64,000 bases of DNA from Mycolicibacter icosiumassiliensis. GTDB lineage: Bacteria; Actinomycetota; Actinomycetes; Mycobacteriales; Mycobacteriaceae. The first letter of the stretch is position 1. The number at the start of each line of letters is the position of its first letter. The DNA lies in the NCBI RefSeq assembly GCF_900078685.2, contig NZ_LT546170.1, forward strand, positions 348,753-412,752. Direction: 5' to 3'. Positions 1-8,609 of the stretch are shown piece after piece. The translations under genes were made by a program, and so were the position numbers. Under the pieces are notes generated by a model. The model saw only the letters and a program-made list of their open reading frames with translations. It was not told the DNA's origin and ran no database searches.

Positions 1-128
1 GCTTCGTGACGGGCATGGCAGGCTGCGGCATCTAGCGCCGCATGGCTCTGCCGTGAGCAGGCTGCGCTGTCCAGGTGCAGCCCCGCGACCGGGGGGCGCG
101 CAGCGCGCCAGCTGTCGGCGAGGCTCAT
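1..128 (-). CDS. egtE: EgtE, ergothioneine C-S lyase (N-terminal part only)
   Basis: This is the first 42 codons of a gene that leaves the window. The frame begins with an ATG overlapping the egtD stop as ATGA, and the peptide contains ARPPVAGLHLDSAACSRQS, the characteristic start of mycobacterial EgtE. EgtE is a PLP-dependent enzyme that cleaves the sulfoxide intermediate to ergothioneine, the last step of the pathway. The PLP lysine and the rest of the fold lie outside the window. The position at the end of the coupled egtABCD run supports the call. Confidence 0.85.
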   Translation of the reverse strand, partial: MSLADSWRAARPPVAGLHLDSAACSRQSHAALDAAACHARHE

Positions 129-1090
129 TTGATGGCGAGCGACACGCCGAAATCGCCTGCCGCGTCGGTCCACCACCGTCGGCGGCGCAGTCCCGCGGCG
201 GCCAGCTCGCCGGCCACCTGCTCGGCCCGGAATTTGCAGGACACCTCGGTCAGCATCTCCTCTCCGGCCGCGAAGTCGACAGCCAGGTCCAAGGCCCCCA
301 CTGTGACGTGCTGACGGCTGCGGGCGCGCAACCACATCTCCATGCGCTGCTCCGCCGAATTCCACCGCGCCACATGGGCGAACGCGTCCAGGTCGAAGTC
401 AGCATCAAGCTCACGGTTGACCACCGCGAGCACGTTGCGGTTGAACGCCGCGGTCACCCCGGCCGCGTCGTCGTAGGCGCGCACCAGCCTGCCGGTGTCC
501 TTGACCAGATCGGTGCCCAACAGCAGGCCGTCACCGTCGTGCATGACCGCGGCGAGGTCGGCCAGGAAGTCCGCACGCGGGCCCGGCGTCAGGTTGCCAA
601 TGGTCGATCCCAGAAACACGAACAGTCGTCTGCCACCGTCGGGGATCTGCGCCAGGTGGTGCTCGAAATCGCCGCAGACGGCCTGCACTTGCACGCCGGG
701 ATAGTCCCGGGCGATCGCCTCCCCCGCCGTCTCCAGCACTCCGGCGTCGACGTCAAAGGGGATGAATCGGCGCAACAACCCAGCGTCCTGCAGTGCGTCC
801 AGCAGCATCCGGGTCTTCTCCGAGGTGCCGCTGCCCAGTTCGACCAGGGTGTCCGCGCCCGACAGCGCCGCCACCTCGGCGGAGTGCGTGCGCAGGATCT
901 GCGCCTCGGCGCGGGTCGGGTAGTACTCGGGCAGCCGGGTGATCTGGTCGAACAGCTCACTGCCAGTGTCGTCGTAGAACCACTTGGGCGGTAAAGACTT
1001 CGGATGCTGGGCCAGCCCGTGGCGGACGTCGGCCCGCAGTGCGGATCGAGCCGCGTCGGCGGCCAGGTGATTGGCAATAGATACCGTCAT
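125..1090 (-). CDS. egtD: EgtD, histidine N-alpha-methyltransferase
   Basis: 321 aa, the usual length for EgtD. It uses three SAM molecules to trimethylate the alpha-amino group of histidine, giving hercynine, the committed step of ergothioneine synthesis in the cytosol. An N-terminal segment with PPKWFYDDTGSELFDQI precedes the Rossmann SAM site LVELGSGTSEKTR at about residues 82-94. FVFLGSTIGN follows near 167. The start ATG overlaps the egtC stop as ATGA (1087-1090), so translation is probably coupled. I see nothing unusual in the protein. Confidence 0.95.
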   Translation of the reverse strand: MTVSIANHLAADAARSALRADVRHGLAQHPKSLPPKWFYDDTGSELFDQITRLPEYYPTRAEAQILRTHSAEVAALSGADTLVELGSGTSEKTRMLLDALQDAGLLRRFIPFDVDAGVLETAGEAIARDYPGVQVQAVCGDFEHHLAQIPDGGRRLFVFLGSTIGNLTPGPRADFLADLAAVMHDGDGLLLGTDLVKDTGRLVRAYDDAAGVTAAFNRNVLAVVNRELDADFDLDAFAHVARWNSAEQRMEMWLRARSRQHVTVGALDLAVDFAAGEEMLTEVSCKFRAEQVAGELAAAGLRRRRWWTDAAGDFGVSLAIK

Positions 1091-1788
1091 CGGAGGTCAC
1101 CCAGGGCCGTGACGTACACCTCGCCATCGTGCGTTTCCACCAGGTGCTTGTCTGGAATATCCACCCAGCGCGGGTCGTCGTCGTAGGGCTCACTGGCCAG
1201 CACCACACCATCGGCACCGTGCAACATCGACAAAGTGTCTCCCCAGGTCGTCGCCAACATACGGGAACCGTTGGCGGCCAATATGTTCAGCCGGGCTTGC
1301 GGATCGGCCGCACCGATCTCGGCGATCACCTCGCCCAACGATTCCACCCCGCGGGCGAAGATCGCTGCGGCCAGGACGGCACTGTCACAGACCGATTCGG
1401 CACGATCGATGGCGGTCAGAACCTCACGGTTCACCACGCCGTTGTGCGACAGCAGCCAACTGCCGTCAGTGAACGGCGCGGTGGCGCTGGCCTCGATAGG
1501 CATCCCGACAGTCGCCGAACGCACCGCGGCCACCACGCAGTGGCTGGCGAGTACCGGGGCGACCGAGGCGAACGACCCATCGCTCCACAGTGGTGCCGCA
1601 CTGCGCCACCGTCGCGGCGCGTCGCCCTGGGAGGCATCGAAAAACCCTGCGCCCCAACCGTCGGCGTTGAGCAACCCGTGCTGCTGTCGGCGCGGGGCAT
1701 AGGACTGCACCAGCAGGCCCTGCGGCGGCTCCAGCATCAACTGGGCCAATGACCGCGGCTTGCCCAGCCAGCCCAGGTGTCGGCACAT
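1087..1788 (-). CDS. egtC: EgtC, gamma-glutamyl hercynylcysteine sulfoxide amidohydrolase
   Basis: 233 aa. The open frame extends further upstream, but MCRHLGWLG is the correct start because Cys2 becomes the N-terminal nucleophile of this class II glutamine-amidotransferase-like hydrolase. It removes the gamma-glutamyl group from the EgtB product. Family signatures include DGWGAGFF (about residues 37-44) and LLSHNGVVN (about 113-121). The ATG overlaps the egtB stop by one base (TGATG), and the stop overlaps the egtD start, so the gene is coupled on both sides. Confidence 0.93.
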   Translation of the reverse strand: MCRHLGWLGKPRSLAQLMLEPPQGLLVQSYAPRRQQHGLLNADGWGAGFFDASQGDAPRRWRSAAPLWSDGSFASVAPVLASHCVVAAVRSATVGMPIEASATAPFTDGSWLLSHNGVVNREVLTAIDRAESVCDSAVLAAAIFARGVESLGEVIAEIGAADPQARLNILAANGSRMLATTWGDTLSMLHGADGVVLASEPYDDDPRWVDIPDKHLVETHDGEVYVTALGDLR

Positions 1789-3077
1789 CAGGCGTCCCAG
1801 GCCAGTCGGACGCCGGCAAAGATCTGCCGCCGGTACGGGTGGTCCCAGTTGCGGAAGCTCGGCCGCAGGATCTCCCGGGCAACCGCCCACGACCCGCCGC
1901 GCAGCACCCGGTAGTCGCCACCGAAGAACGGCTCCGAATAGCGTTGGTAGATCATCGGAGAAAAGCCCGGCCACGGTTGCAGGGGCGAACTGGTCCACTC
2001 CCAGACATCGCCGAGAAGTTGTTGCGCGCCATAGGCCGATGCCCCGTCCGGGTAGGCCCCGACCGGCGCCGGTCGCAGCGCCACACCGTCGAGGTTAGCC
2101 ACTTCGGCCGACGGGTCGGCGCCGCCCCAGGGGTAGCGGCGTCGCGCGCCGGCGGCCGGATCCCAGGCGCAGGCCTTCTCCCATTCGATCTCGGTGGGCA
2201 GCCGGGCCCCGGCCCATGTCGCGTAGGCCTGCGCCTCGAAGTAGCTGACGTGCTGCACCGGCTCGTCGCCGGGAAGGGCCTCGACGTGGCCGAACCGGAT
2301 TCGAGATCGATGGTCGGGGCCCCAGAACTCCGGCGCCGTCAACCCGGCTTGCACGCAGTGGCGCCAACCCCGTTCGCTCCACCACTGAGGCTGCCGGTAG
2401 CCGCCGTCGTCGATGAACTCCCGCCATTCGCGGTTGGTCACCGGCACCCGGCCGATCCGGAACGCCGCCACATCGACGCGGTGCGCGGGGCGCTCGTTGT
2501 CCAGCGAGAAGGGCTCGTCGGTTGCGTCGACGCCCAGCATGAATTCACCGCCCGGTACCAACACCGAGGTTCCTGCCAGGTCGGGCTGCCCGGCGGGCAG
2601 GCGGTCACCGGCACCGAGCAGCGGCGGGCCGGCACGTAGGTTCAGCGCCTGCAGCATGGTCTCGTCGTGCTGGTGTTCATGGCTGAGCACCAGGCCGAAC
2701 ACGAATCCGTCCGTGCGATCCCCTGCGTCACCCGGCAGGGACCCCAGCTTGTCGAAAACCTTGGAACGCACGGTGGCGCAATACTTCCGGGCCTGTTCGG
2801 GCGCCAACAACGGTAGGGCGACGCGGCTGGCCCGTGGGTGGGTGAAGGCGTCGTAGAGGCCCTCGACATCCGCGGACAGCATGCCTGGGCGCGCCGGGTC
2901 CCCGTCGCGCAGCAGCCACAGCTCCTCCTGCTGACCGATATGGGCCAGGTCCCACACCAGCGGGCTCATCAGCGGGTCGTACTGGCGGTGCAGCTCGGCG
3001 TCGTCGAAATCGACGAGCGCCAGCGTGCGCTGCCGCGCCCGGGTCAGATTGCGGGCCAATATTTCGGACGTGGTCAT
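1788..3077 (-). CDS. egtB: EgtB, hercynine oxygenase (sulfoxide synthase)
   Basis: 429 aa. This non-haem iron enzyme joins hercynine to gamma-glutamylcysteine with O2, making the C-S bond and the sulfoxide. The N-terminal DinB-like domain shows the expected iron ligands: H46 in DLAHIGQQEE and the HxxxH pair H133/H137 in SHEHQHDE. The C-terminal half is the FGE-sulfatase (formylglycine-generating-enzyme) fold, with PVTNREWREF, LPTEIEWEKA, GDVWEWTSSP and RVLRGGSW. The start MTTSEILARN was chosen because it overlaps the egtA stop as ATGA; the open frame continues upstream only as out-of-frame egtA sequence. Confidence 0.95.
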   Translation of the reverse strand: MTTSEILARNLTRARQRTLALVDFDDAELHRQYDPLMSPLVWDLAHIGQQEELWLLRDGDPARPGMLSADVEGLYDAFTHPRASRVALPLLAPEQARKYCATVRSKVFDKLGSLPGDAGDRTDGFVFGLVLSHEHQHDETMLQALNLRAGPPLLGAGDRLPAGQPDLAGTSVLVPGGEFMLGVDATDEPFSLDNERPAHRVDVAAFRIGRVPVTNREWREFIDDGGYRQPQWWSERGWRHCVQAGLTAPEFWGPDHRSRIRFGHVEALPGDEPVQHVSYFEAQAYATWAGARLPTEIEWEKACAWDPAAGARRRYPWGGADPSAEVANLDGVALRPAPVGAYPDGASAYGAQQLLGDVWEWTSSPLQPWPGFSPMIYQRYSEPFFGGDYRVLRGGSWAVAREILRPSFRNWDHPYRRQIFAGVRLAWDA

Positions 3078-4360
3078 GACTGGCGGCGCGCCATTCGGGT
3101 CACCATCGCCGCGGTGCCGGCCCGGGTCACCTCGTCGGTGACATCGTCGGCCGGGCAGCGGCCGCGTTCGACCATGCCGGCCAGCCGATCGATCCCGTCG
3201 CGCAGGGATGCCGGGGCCCGGTCGGCGACCAGCCCAATGCAGTGCCGGGCGGCCGCATGCAGCCGCGGGTCGGCCAGGCCGATCCGGGCGGCGACGTCCC
3301 AGGCGGTAGCGACGGGTGCGACGGCATCGGCAGCGCTGTCGGCGGCGAGCGGGTCGTCGAGCAGGGTGGCCAGGGTGAATACCAGTGCCGGCCAGAGGGT
3401 GTCGTCGACGCTGTCGAGGTAGCGGATCTCCAGCCATCCGCGCGGGCGCACCGGAGGAAACAGTGTGGTCAGGTGGTAATCAAGATCTTTAATGCCGGCG
3501 CGGCGATCGCCGAGCAGCACCCGTCCGTCGGCCCAGGCGGCGAACGGCACGTAGCGGCTGACCGGAATCGCTTCGGGCGTGTGCACCAGCATGACGGGCG
3601 CTTTGAGCGCGTACCGCGCCCAGTCGGTGACGGGGTCGGTGCCGTCAAGGCCGAGGATGGGGCCGCAGCGCGCCGAGTCCAGTCGGCTCCACACCCGCTG
3701 CCGGGTGGAAAGCCAGCCGGAGAACTCCCCGGCCAGCAGCGGAGAGTTCGCGGCGATGGCGACCATCGTCGGGCCCAGCGCGTGAGCCAACCGGACTCGG
3801 TCTGCCCAACCGGAACGCGGACCGGCATCCAGATTGAGCTGGACCGACGCCGTCGACGTCATCATCGCCGCACCGGCCGAACCGGTGTGGCTGGCGGCGA
3901 AGAACTGCTCCATCGCCGCGTAGCGCTCGCCGGGGTTGACCCGCTCCGTGGGCCGCAGCGGGTCGGCGCCCAGCTGCACCAGACCCAGCCCGGCGGCGGC
4001 GAAAGCCGCCCGCAACACCGCCTGGTCGGCCACCATCGCTTCGATCGCGGAAAGTGCGTCGGTCAGCGGCGGGCCGGAGAGCTCCACAGCGCCGCCGGGT
4101 TCGACCGTGACGACACCGCCGCCCGGCAAGGCCGGCAGGGACTGCAGCACGTCACCGATCTCCGCCCAGCCCGGCCGGCGGTGCGGGTCGGTCGGGTCGA
4201 AGCAGTGCGCCTCGACCTCCAAACCCACCCGGCCGTGCGGGGCATCAGTGAGGCAACGTTGGGTGATGTAGTCGGCGGCGTCGGCGGCACCGGCCAGCTC
4301 GGGGCCGCCCAGGCAAGCTTCATCTCCGCGGGACAATTGCGTCGCCGCGGCGAATCCCAT
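3074..4360 (-). CDS. egtA: EgtA, glutamate-cysteine ligase
   Basis: 428 aa, close to the M. tuberculosis protein. It makes gamma-glutamylcysteine from glutamate, cysteine and ATP to feed EgtB. The GCS2-type ATP/metal motif VGLEVEAHCFD is near residue 46, with QLNLDAG near 181 and the domain ending in the usual MVERG region. It is the first gene of the egt run; 64 bases separate it from the upstream secreted protein gene on the same strand, so a promoter could lie there or further up. Confidence 0.92.
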   Translation of the reverse strand: MGFAAATQLSRGDEACLGGPELAGAADAADYITQRCLTDAPHGRVGLEVEAHCFDPTDPHRRPGWAEIGDVLQSLPALPGGGVVTVEPGGAVELSGPPLTDALSAIEAMVADQAVLRAAFAAAGLGLVQLGADPLRPTERVNPGERYAAMEQFFAASHTGSAGAAMMTSTASVQLNLDAGPRSGWADRVRLAHALGPTMVAIAANSPLLAGEFSGWLSTRQRVWSRLDSARCGPILGLDGTDPVTDWARYALKAPVMLVHTPEAIPVSRYVPFAAWADGRVLLGDRRAGIKDLDYHLTTLFPPVRPRGWLEIRYLDSVDDTLWPALVFTLATLLDDPLAADSAADAVAPVATAWDVAARIGLADPRLHAAARHCIGLVADRAPASLRDGIDRLAGMVERGRCPADDVTDEVTRAGTAAMVTRMARRQS

Positions 4361-4424
4361 ATCAACCCCTCCGCCCGTCGATCTTCCCGACGCTACCGGA
4401 GACCACCGACAAGTGAACCGCTGA

Positions 4425-5087
4425 TTACTGACCTAGGGAGTTCTGCATCGCCCCTGCCAGCACGTTCACCGCCGGGCCGGCGTTACCGGACTGGCAGACC
4501 TTGGCTTGCAACACCACGTTCGCCCGCAGCCGGGTCTGGTTGAAGCAGCGCCGGTCGGTGCCGGCCTCCTGCTTCGTCCAGGCCGCGTCCGTAGCCGTGG
4601 CCGGCCCGCCGCTGAACTCCCAGACCTGGGTGGCTCCGTTATCCAGATGCATCGCGGTGGTGCGGCCCGGGCAGCCACCGGTCCGGTCGACGACACGGTG
4701 GAACGCCGCGGCGGCAGCATCGTTGGTGGCGAACACCCCCACCGCCTGCTTGACGAAGTGGCCCTGATCGGTGGCTGAGGTCTGGGTGACGGCGCTGTTG
4801 AACGACGCCAGGTCGGGATCGTTGTAGACCTCGGGCAGGCCGATGTCGGCCCAGTTGTTGCAGGCCGGATCGTCGACCCAGAAGGCCTGAAACGGCACAC
4901 CGGAGACCGCTTCGAAGCCCATCGGGGCCCCGACGATGTTGCCGACCGAGCCCTTTGGCAGCACCGCGTAGGAGACCACGCCCGGTTCGGACGGTCCAGC
5001 GGCGGCGAGCGGAGCGACCGCTGCGCCGGCAGCAGCCAATCCCAGTCCCGCCAACAGGGTTGCGGCGGCCCGCCGGCCGTCAGGCAA
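4425..5087 (-). CDS. Secreted PknH-sensor-like protein
   Basis: 220 aa if translation begins at the TTG at 5087, which overlaps the catalase stop by eight bases. The longer open frame is antisense catalase sequence and is not used. The N-terminus is a signal peptide (RRAAATLLAGLGLAAAGAAV, cleavage likely after an Ala-rich stretch). The mature part has four cysteines spaced as in the PknH extracellular sensor domain (PACNNW, GGCPG, DRRCFN, KVCQS), which in that family form two disulfides. It probably acts in the cell wall as a ligand-binding lipoprotein-like or secreted protein; no lipobox is visible. Ligand unknown. Confidence 0.7.
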   Translation of the reverse strand: MPDGRRAAATLLAGLGLAAAGAAVAPLAAAGPSEPGVVSYAVLPKGSVGNIVGAPMGFEAVSGVPFQAFWVDDPACNNWADIGLPEVYNDPDLASFNSAVTQTSATDQGHFVKQAVGVFATNDAAAAAFHRVVDRTGGCPGRTTAMHLDNGATQVWEFSGGPATATDAAWTKQEAGTDRRCFNQTRLRANVVLQAKVCQSGNAGPAVNVLAGAMQNSLGQ

Positions 5088-6528
5088 TGTTGGCCCGCAC
5101 CCCGGCCTCCACCGCGCGACCCAGATCAGGGTCGACGTTGTGCCAGTATTCGAACACCCGGGACAGCACCGGTTCGGTGACGCCGGCCGACACATGTCCA
5201 ACAATGTTGGCGGCCAACCGTTTCCGCGCGTCGTCATCGAGGACATCGCGAACCAGGGTCCGGGCCTGACTGAAGTCGTCGTCGTCGGAGCGCAGTGTGT
5301 AGGCGGCGCGCACCATGTCCCCGTCGGCGTGCCAGCGAACTTCGGCGGAACGGGCCGGATCGGCCTTGGGACCGCCCATCGAGTTCGGCGCATACACCGG
5401 GTCCGTCGCGTTGACGAACCGCATGGCACCATCCTTGGAATAGCTGCGCACGTCGGATTTCGGTGCGTTGACCGGCAATTGGCTGTAGTTGGTCCCGATC
5501 CGGGCCCGGTGCGCGTCGGCGTAGGAGAAGCCCCGCGCCAGCAGCATCTTGTCCGGACTCAAACCGGTACCGGGCACCATGTTGTTGGGCTGGAACGCGG
5601 CCTGCTCGATCTCACTGTGATAGTCGCTGACATTGCGATCCAGGGTCAACCTGCCGACGTCGATCAGCGGATAGTCGGCGTGCGGCCATACCTTGGTGAG
5701 ATCAAACGGGTTGTAGCGGTAGGTCTTTGCTTCCTCAAACGGCATGATCTGCATCTTCAGCGTCCAACTCGGATATTCCCCGCGCTCGATCGCCTCGTAC
5801 AGGTCCCGCTGGTGATAGTCGGCATCGACGCCGGCCAACCGGTCGGCCTCCTCCTGAGCAAGAAACTCCACGCCCTGGTCGCTGATGAAGTGGTACTTGA
5901 CCCAGAAGATCTCCCCGGCGGCGTTGATCCAGCTATAGGTGTGACTGGAGTAGCCGTTCATGTGACGCCAGTTCTTCGGAATGCCCCGGTCCCCCATCAG
6001 CCAGGTGACCTGGTGCGCCGACTCCGGCGTGAGACTCCAGAAGTCCCACTGCATATTGTGGTCGCGCAGGTTGCTGGCCGCGCGACGCTTCTGGGAGCGG
6101 ATGAAGTGCTGGAACTTCAGCGGGTCACGCATGAAGAAGACCGGGGTGTTGTTGCCGACCAGGTCGAAGTTGCCCTCAGAGGTGTAGAACTTCGTCGCGA
6201 AACCGCGGGGGTCCCGCCAGGTGTCGGGGCTGCCCCGCTCGCCGGCGACGGTGGAGAACCTGGTCAGTGTCTCGGTCTTGGCGCCCGGCGCAAACACCGC
6301 GGCCCTGGTGTATTTGGTGACGTCCGCGGTGACCTCGAAGTGCCCGAACGCCCCACCGCCCTTGGCGTGCGGCTGACGTTCCGGGGTGCGCTCCCGGTTG
6401 AACATCGCCATCTGCTCGATCAGGTAATGGTCTTGCAACAGGAGGGGGCCGTCCGGGCCGATCGTCAGCGATTCGCCGTCGCTGGGCGCCGGGATTCCGG
6501 CATCGGTAGTGGTGTGATGCTCGGTCAT
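5080..6528 (-). CDS. katA: Monofunctional haem catalase (clade 3 type)
   Basis: 482 aa. It disproportionates hydrogen peroxide in the cytosol. The distal His lies in RQPHAKGGGAFG (about residue 53). The Asn-containing region TEGNFDLVGNNTPVFF and the proximal Tyr motif RGFSYADAHR (about 336-345) are all present. Length fits small-subunit clade 3 catalases. I chose MTEHHTT because an AGGAG ribosome site lies 8 bases upstream; an ATG 24 bases earlier would place that site inside the gene. It sits between the egt operon and the His-rich proteins, where the M. tuberculosis order as I recall it has no catalase, so it is probably a lineage-specific addition. Confidence 0.93.
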   Translation of the reverse strand: MTEHHTTTDAGIPAPSDGESLTIGPDGPLLLQDHYLIEQMAMFNRERTPERQPHAKGGGAFGHFEVTADVTKYTRAAVFAPGAKTETLTRFSTVAGERGSPDTWRDPRGFATKFYTSEGNFDLVGNNTPVFFMRDPLKFQHFIRSQKRRAASNLRDHNMQWDFWSLTPESAHQVTWLMGDRGIPKNWRHMNGYSSHTYSWINAAGEIFWVKYHFISDQGVEFLAQEEADRLAGVDADYHQRDLYEAIERGEYPSWTLKMQIMPFEEAKTYRYNPFDLTKVWPHADYPLIDVGRLTLDRNVSDYHSEIEQAAFQPNNMVPGTGLSPDKMLLARGFSYADAHRARIGTNYSQLPVNAPKSDVRSYSKDGAMRFVNATDPVYAPNSMGGPKADPARSAEVRWHADGDMVRAAYTLRSDDDDFSQARTLVRDVLDDDARKRLAANIVGHVSAGVTEPVLSRVFEYWHNVDPDLGRAVEAGVRANIA

Positions 6529-6582
6529 CTGCTTGTCTCCTCTTGTTTTCAAGAGCTATTGACTCAACGCGTCTGACTCAAA

Positions 6583-6650
6583 CCGCCGGCGAGTGTGCGG
6601 TTTCCCCGGCCCGACATGACAAGTCGCCGAGGAAACCGCACACTCGGCGG
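6583..6650. repeat. Imperfect intergenic palindrome
   Basis: A 15-bp perfect core, GAGTGTGCGGTTTCC (6591-6605), is repeated inverted at 6631-6645, and the arms extend outward to CCGCC/GGCGG with a three-base bulge. It lies after the stop of the gene ending at 6662 and before the catalase start, all on the minus strand, so it may end transcription of the upstream gene. There is no T run. It resembles the palindromes at 14881 and 29504. Confidence 0.7.
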
Positions 6651-6661
6651 CTTTCGAAGGA

Positions 6662-6967
6662 TCAGCGGTGCGGTGGTGCCGACGGCGGAGCTGGTGGTGG
6701 CGACGCGGGCGGACCACCGGGGCCGCCGGGCCCGCCGGGCCCGTTACCCGGGCCGGCCGGTCGGAAACCCGGCCACTCCGGTTCCTCACCAGGGCCTGCG
6801 GGTCCGAACCCAGGGCCGCCGGGCCCGAAGCCGGGGCCCATCGGCGGACCGTGATGCATCATGCACGGCCCATGGTGATGATGCCCGTACCAACCACCGT
6901 CGCTGAGGTAGACACCGGTGCCGAAGATGACCGCGGCGACGAAGACCGTTCCGGCGATGATCACCAC
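6662..6967 (-). CDS. Pro/Gly-rich small membrane protein, possibly 5'-truncated
   Basis: At least 101 aa from a GTG. One membrane helix (about residues 2-22) is followed by a His patch (WYGHHHHGPCMMHHG) and a long Gly/Pro repeat tail (GPGFGPGGPG and similar). Six codons upstream of the GTG the frame still matches the neighbouring paralogue (YRRRAAAW against YRLAAW), but no ATG or GTG and no ribosome site precedes that segment. The frame instead runs into the palindrome at 7015-7100. The natural start may therefore have been lost. In M. tuberculosis small Pro-rich proteins occupy this place. Function unknown; the His cluster suggests metal or haem binding. Confidence 0.5.
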   Translation of the reverse strand: MVIIAGTVFVAAVIFGTGVYLSDGGWYGHHHHGPCMMHHGPPMGPGFGPGGPGFGPAGPGEEPEWPGFRPAGPGNGPGGPGGPGGPPASPPPAPPSAPPHR

Positions 6968-7014
6968 CCAGGCCGCGGCCCGTCTCCTATACCCATCTCC
7001 GAGCCCACGAGACA

Positions 7015-7100
7015 GGTAACCCGGTCCGGCCCAGAACGCCCCCGGCCGCCGCCCTTCGGGAGGGGCGGCGGCCGGTTGTTCGTGGCCGGACCGGGTTACC
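7015..7100. repeat. Nested perfect palindrome (17-bp outer, 13-bp inner arms)
   Basis: Outer arms GGTAACCCGGTCCGGCC (7015-7031) and its exact complement (7084-7100) enclose an inner hairpin of 13 bp (7042-7054 with 7063-7075, loop TTCGGGAG). The outer right arm contains the TAA stop of the upstream gene. The size and perfection go beyond an ordinary terminator and suggest a small palindromic element. Confidence 0.85.
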
Positions 7101-7425
7101 GGCCGGCTGGGGATGGTGGGGCTTGGGTGGTGACCGAGGGTGGCAGTTCACCGGGCCCCCGACTGTCCGGTCCGAACTCCATCGGCCCCGGGCCGTGGTG
7201 GTGGACCTTGTGGAACATGGCGTGGTGGCCGTGGTGTCCGTGGTGGCAGTGGTGTCCACCCGGGCCGCCCCCGCTGAGCCAGACGCCGGCAAAGAAGATC
7301 GACGAGACGATGAAGACGATTCCGGCGACGATGGCGACCCAGGCCGCGAGCCGGTAGAGCCAGTAGGGCTTGGGCTCACCCGGCGGTGCGGGTGGGGTGG
7401 TTGTGGTGTTAGGTGTTTCGCTCAT
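7096..7425 (-). CDS. His-rich single-pass membrane protein
   Basis: 109 aa from MSETPNTTTT; an ATG nine bases earlier is also possible, and neither has a clear ribosome site. A Pro/Thr-rich cytosolic N-terminus leads to one membrane helix (about residues 29-50, LAAWVAIVAGIVFIVSSIFF). Then comes a striking His cluster, HHCHHGHHGHHAMFHKVHHHG, shown here as a single 21-residue patch broken by C, G, A and M residues at about 60-80. The tail is Pro-rich. It is paralogous to the next gene on the strand (shared AAWV-IVAG-VF core and GVWLSGGG/GVYLSDGG). Metal or haem binding is inferred from composition only. Confidence 0.65.
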   Translation of the reverse strand: MSETPNTTTTPPAPPGEPKPYWLYRLAAWVAIVAGIVFIVSSIFFAGVWLSGGGPGGHHCHHGHHGHHAMFHKVHHHGPGPMEFGPDSRGPGELPPSVTTQAPPSPAGR

Positions 7426-7659
7426 GTAAGGCATCTTGCCGGGGCGAACTCCAGGGACCGCTAGGTCTTGGCTATGCGTCAGCTATGAACCCGCGCGCCC
7501 GATGGGCGGCAGCCCGCGGACCTGGAGAAGCCGAGGTAATCCTATAAATAACGTCAGAAAGTCCAGGGAAAACCCTGTATCCCCACCATGCCTATCGCTC
7601 CTAACATCGGTCTGATGACCAGCCACCAGGGCGGAGAACAGCAGGGAAGGGCGCAAATC

Positions 7660-8405
7660 ATGGGGGATCTGCAACGTGTGGCCAGCCTTAGCGTGCTGGC
7701 GCTGGGACTAGGGGTCGGGGCCGCGCTGGCAACCACGCCCGGCGTCGCCGTCGCCGGAACACTTCCGGCGACGGCGACGCCGGCGCGCTGGGCTTTGCCG
7801 CTGCGCTGGCCGCTGCGGCAAAGCCCGGGATCGGGGCGGCAGGCGCGATAACACTGGCGACCGTGCCCGACGACTACGCGAACTTCGCCATCTCGTTCAG
7901 CGGGATCCCGCTGTACCAGTCCGGTACCGCGACAGCAGCGTCGACCTTCGGCAACCTCGTGATCGCCCACGGCGACCAGTCCTATGCCTTAGCGTGGCAC
8001 GGCTTGTTCAACTATGCCTCCGCCGACGGCGACAGCAGTCTCGCCTACGCCAGAGGCAACGAAACCACCGGAATGTTCAACTCTGCAACCGCAGTGGGCA
8101 GCCACAGCGCCGCCGAAGCGGCTCTGGGCGCCAGCGGTGGCAACGGCAACGTAGCCACCACGACCGGCGACTACGCCCACGCCTTCGCGGGCGTCCCCAA
8201 CGGGATCGGGTCGGAGGATGTTCCCAGCGGCGATTCCAACACAGCTACCGCCGAAGGTCTTCAAGCCTTTGCCTGGGCCAGCTATGACGGCAGCAGCAAC
8301 AATGTGGCGAGTGCCATCGGGGATCACACCTACGTCGTCACCCCGGTTCCCGACTCCAGCGACGGCACTGACTTCTGGGCCGACCTGTGGCAGCTGTTCA
8401 GCTGA
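7660..8405 (+). pseudogene. Secreted protein gene with a frameshift
   Basis: ATG at 7660 with a GGGAAGG ribosome site starts a clear signal peptide (VASLSVLALGLGVGAALA, then TTPGVAVAG). That frame degenerates after 7757. The frame one base back continues with NTSGDGDAGALGFAAALAAA and reads through to 8405 with a low-complexity, Ala/Gly/Asn-rich secreted-protein pattern ending in FWADLWQLFS. The shift falls exactly in a 17-bp perfect inverted repeat (7741-7757 with 7765-7781). The intact product would be about 248 aa. Function unknown. It may be a real pseudogene, a sequencing error, or recoding. Confidence 0.65.
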
Positions 8406-8408
8406 CCG

Positions 8409-8437
8409 ACCAGGGCTTGAAGGGGTTCACCGCGAAC
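8409..8437. mobile_element. Left attachment repeat (attL) of integrative element
   Basis: 29 bases matching 13771-13799 in the same orientation with one mismatch. The right copy lies in the last codons of the DUF4185 gene (VNPFKPW). The left copy encodes the same peptide antisense, followed by unrelated codons. A duplicated gene end flanking an integrase is the usual mark of site-specific integration. Confidence 0.75.
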
Positions 8438-8530
8438 CCGTTCCTGCGCGTTTGGCAACGTTGATACTGCTTGCACGACGCCATCCATGCAGTTCAGTGG
8501 TGTTGGTAGCAAACGGGGTGCGCTGAAACT

Positions 8531-8552
8531 ACTGCGGACGCTCTGCGGACGG
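8531..8552 (+). repeat. 22-bp direct repeat, left copy
   Basis: Identical over 22 bases to 13728-13749, which is the 3' end of the integrase gene (codons for TADALRT). Both copies lie just inside the attachment repeats, so they may be arm-type integrase sites or remains of an earlier integrase end. Confidence 0.75.
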
Positions 8553-8609
8553 GACGGGCAGATCGCCAGTCGCTCCTGTCAGTCCACGGACGTAGCCTGA
8601 ATACTTGTG

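Noticed and set aside
4425..5432. Long version (335 aa) of the secreted PknH-sensor-like protein
   Set aside because: The first 115 residues are catalase sequence in another frame; a signal peptide begins only after the TTG at 5087.
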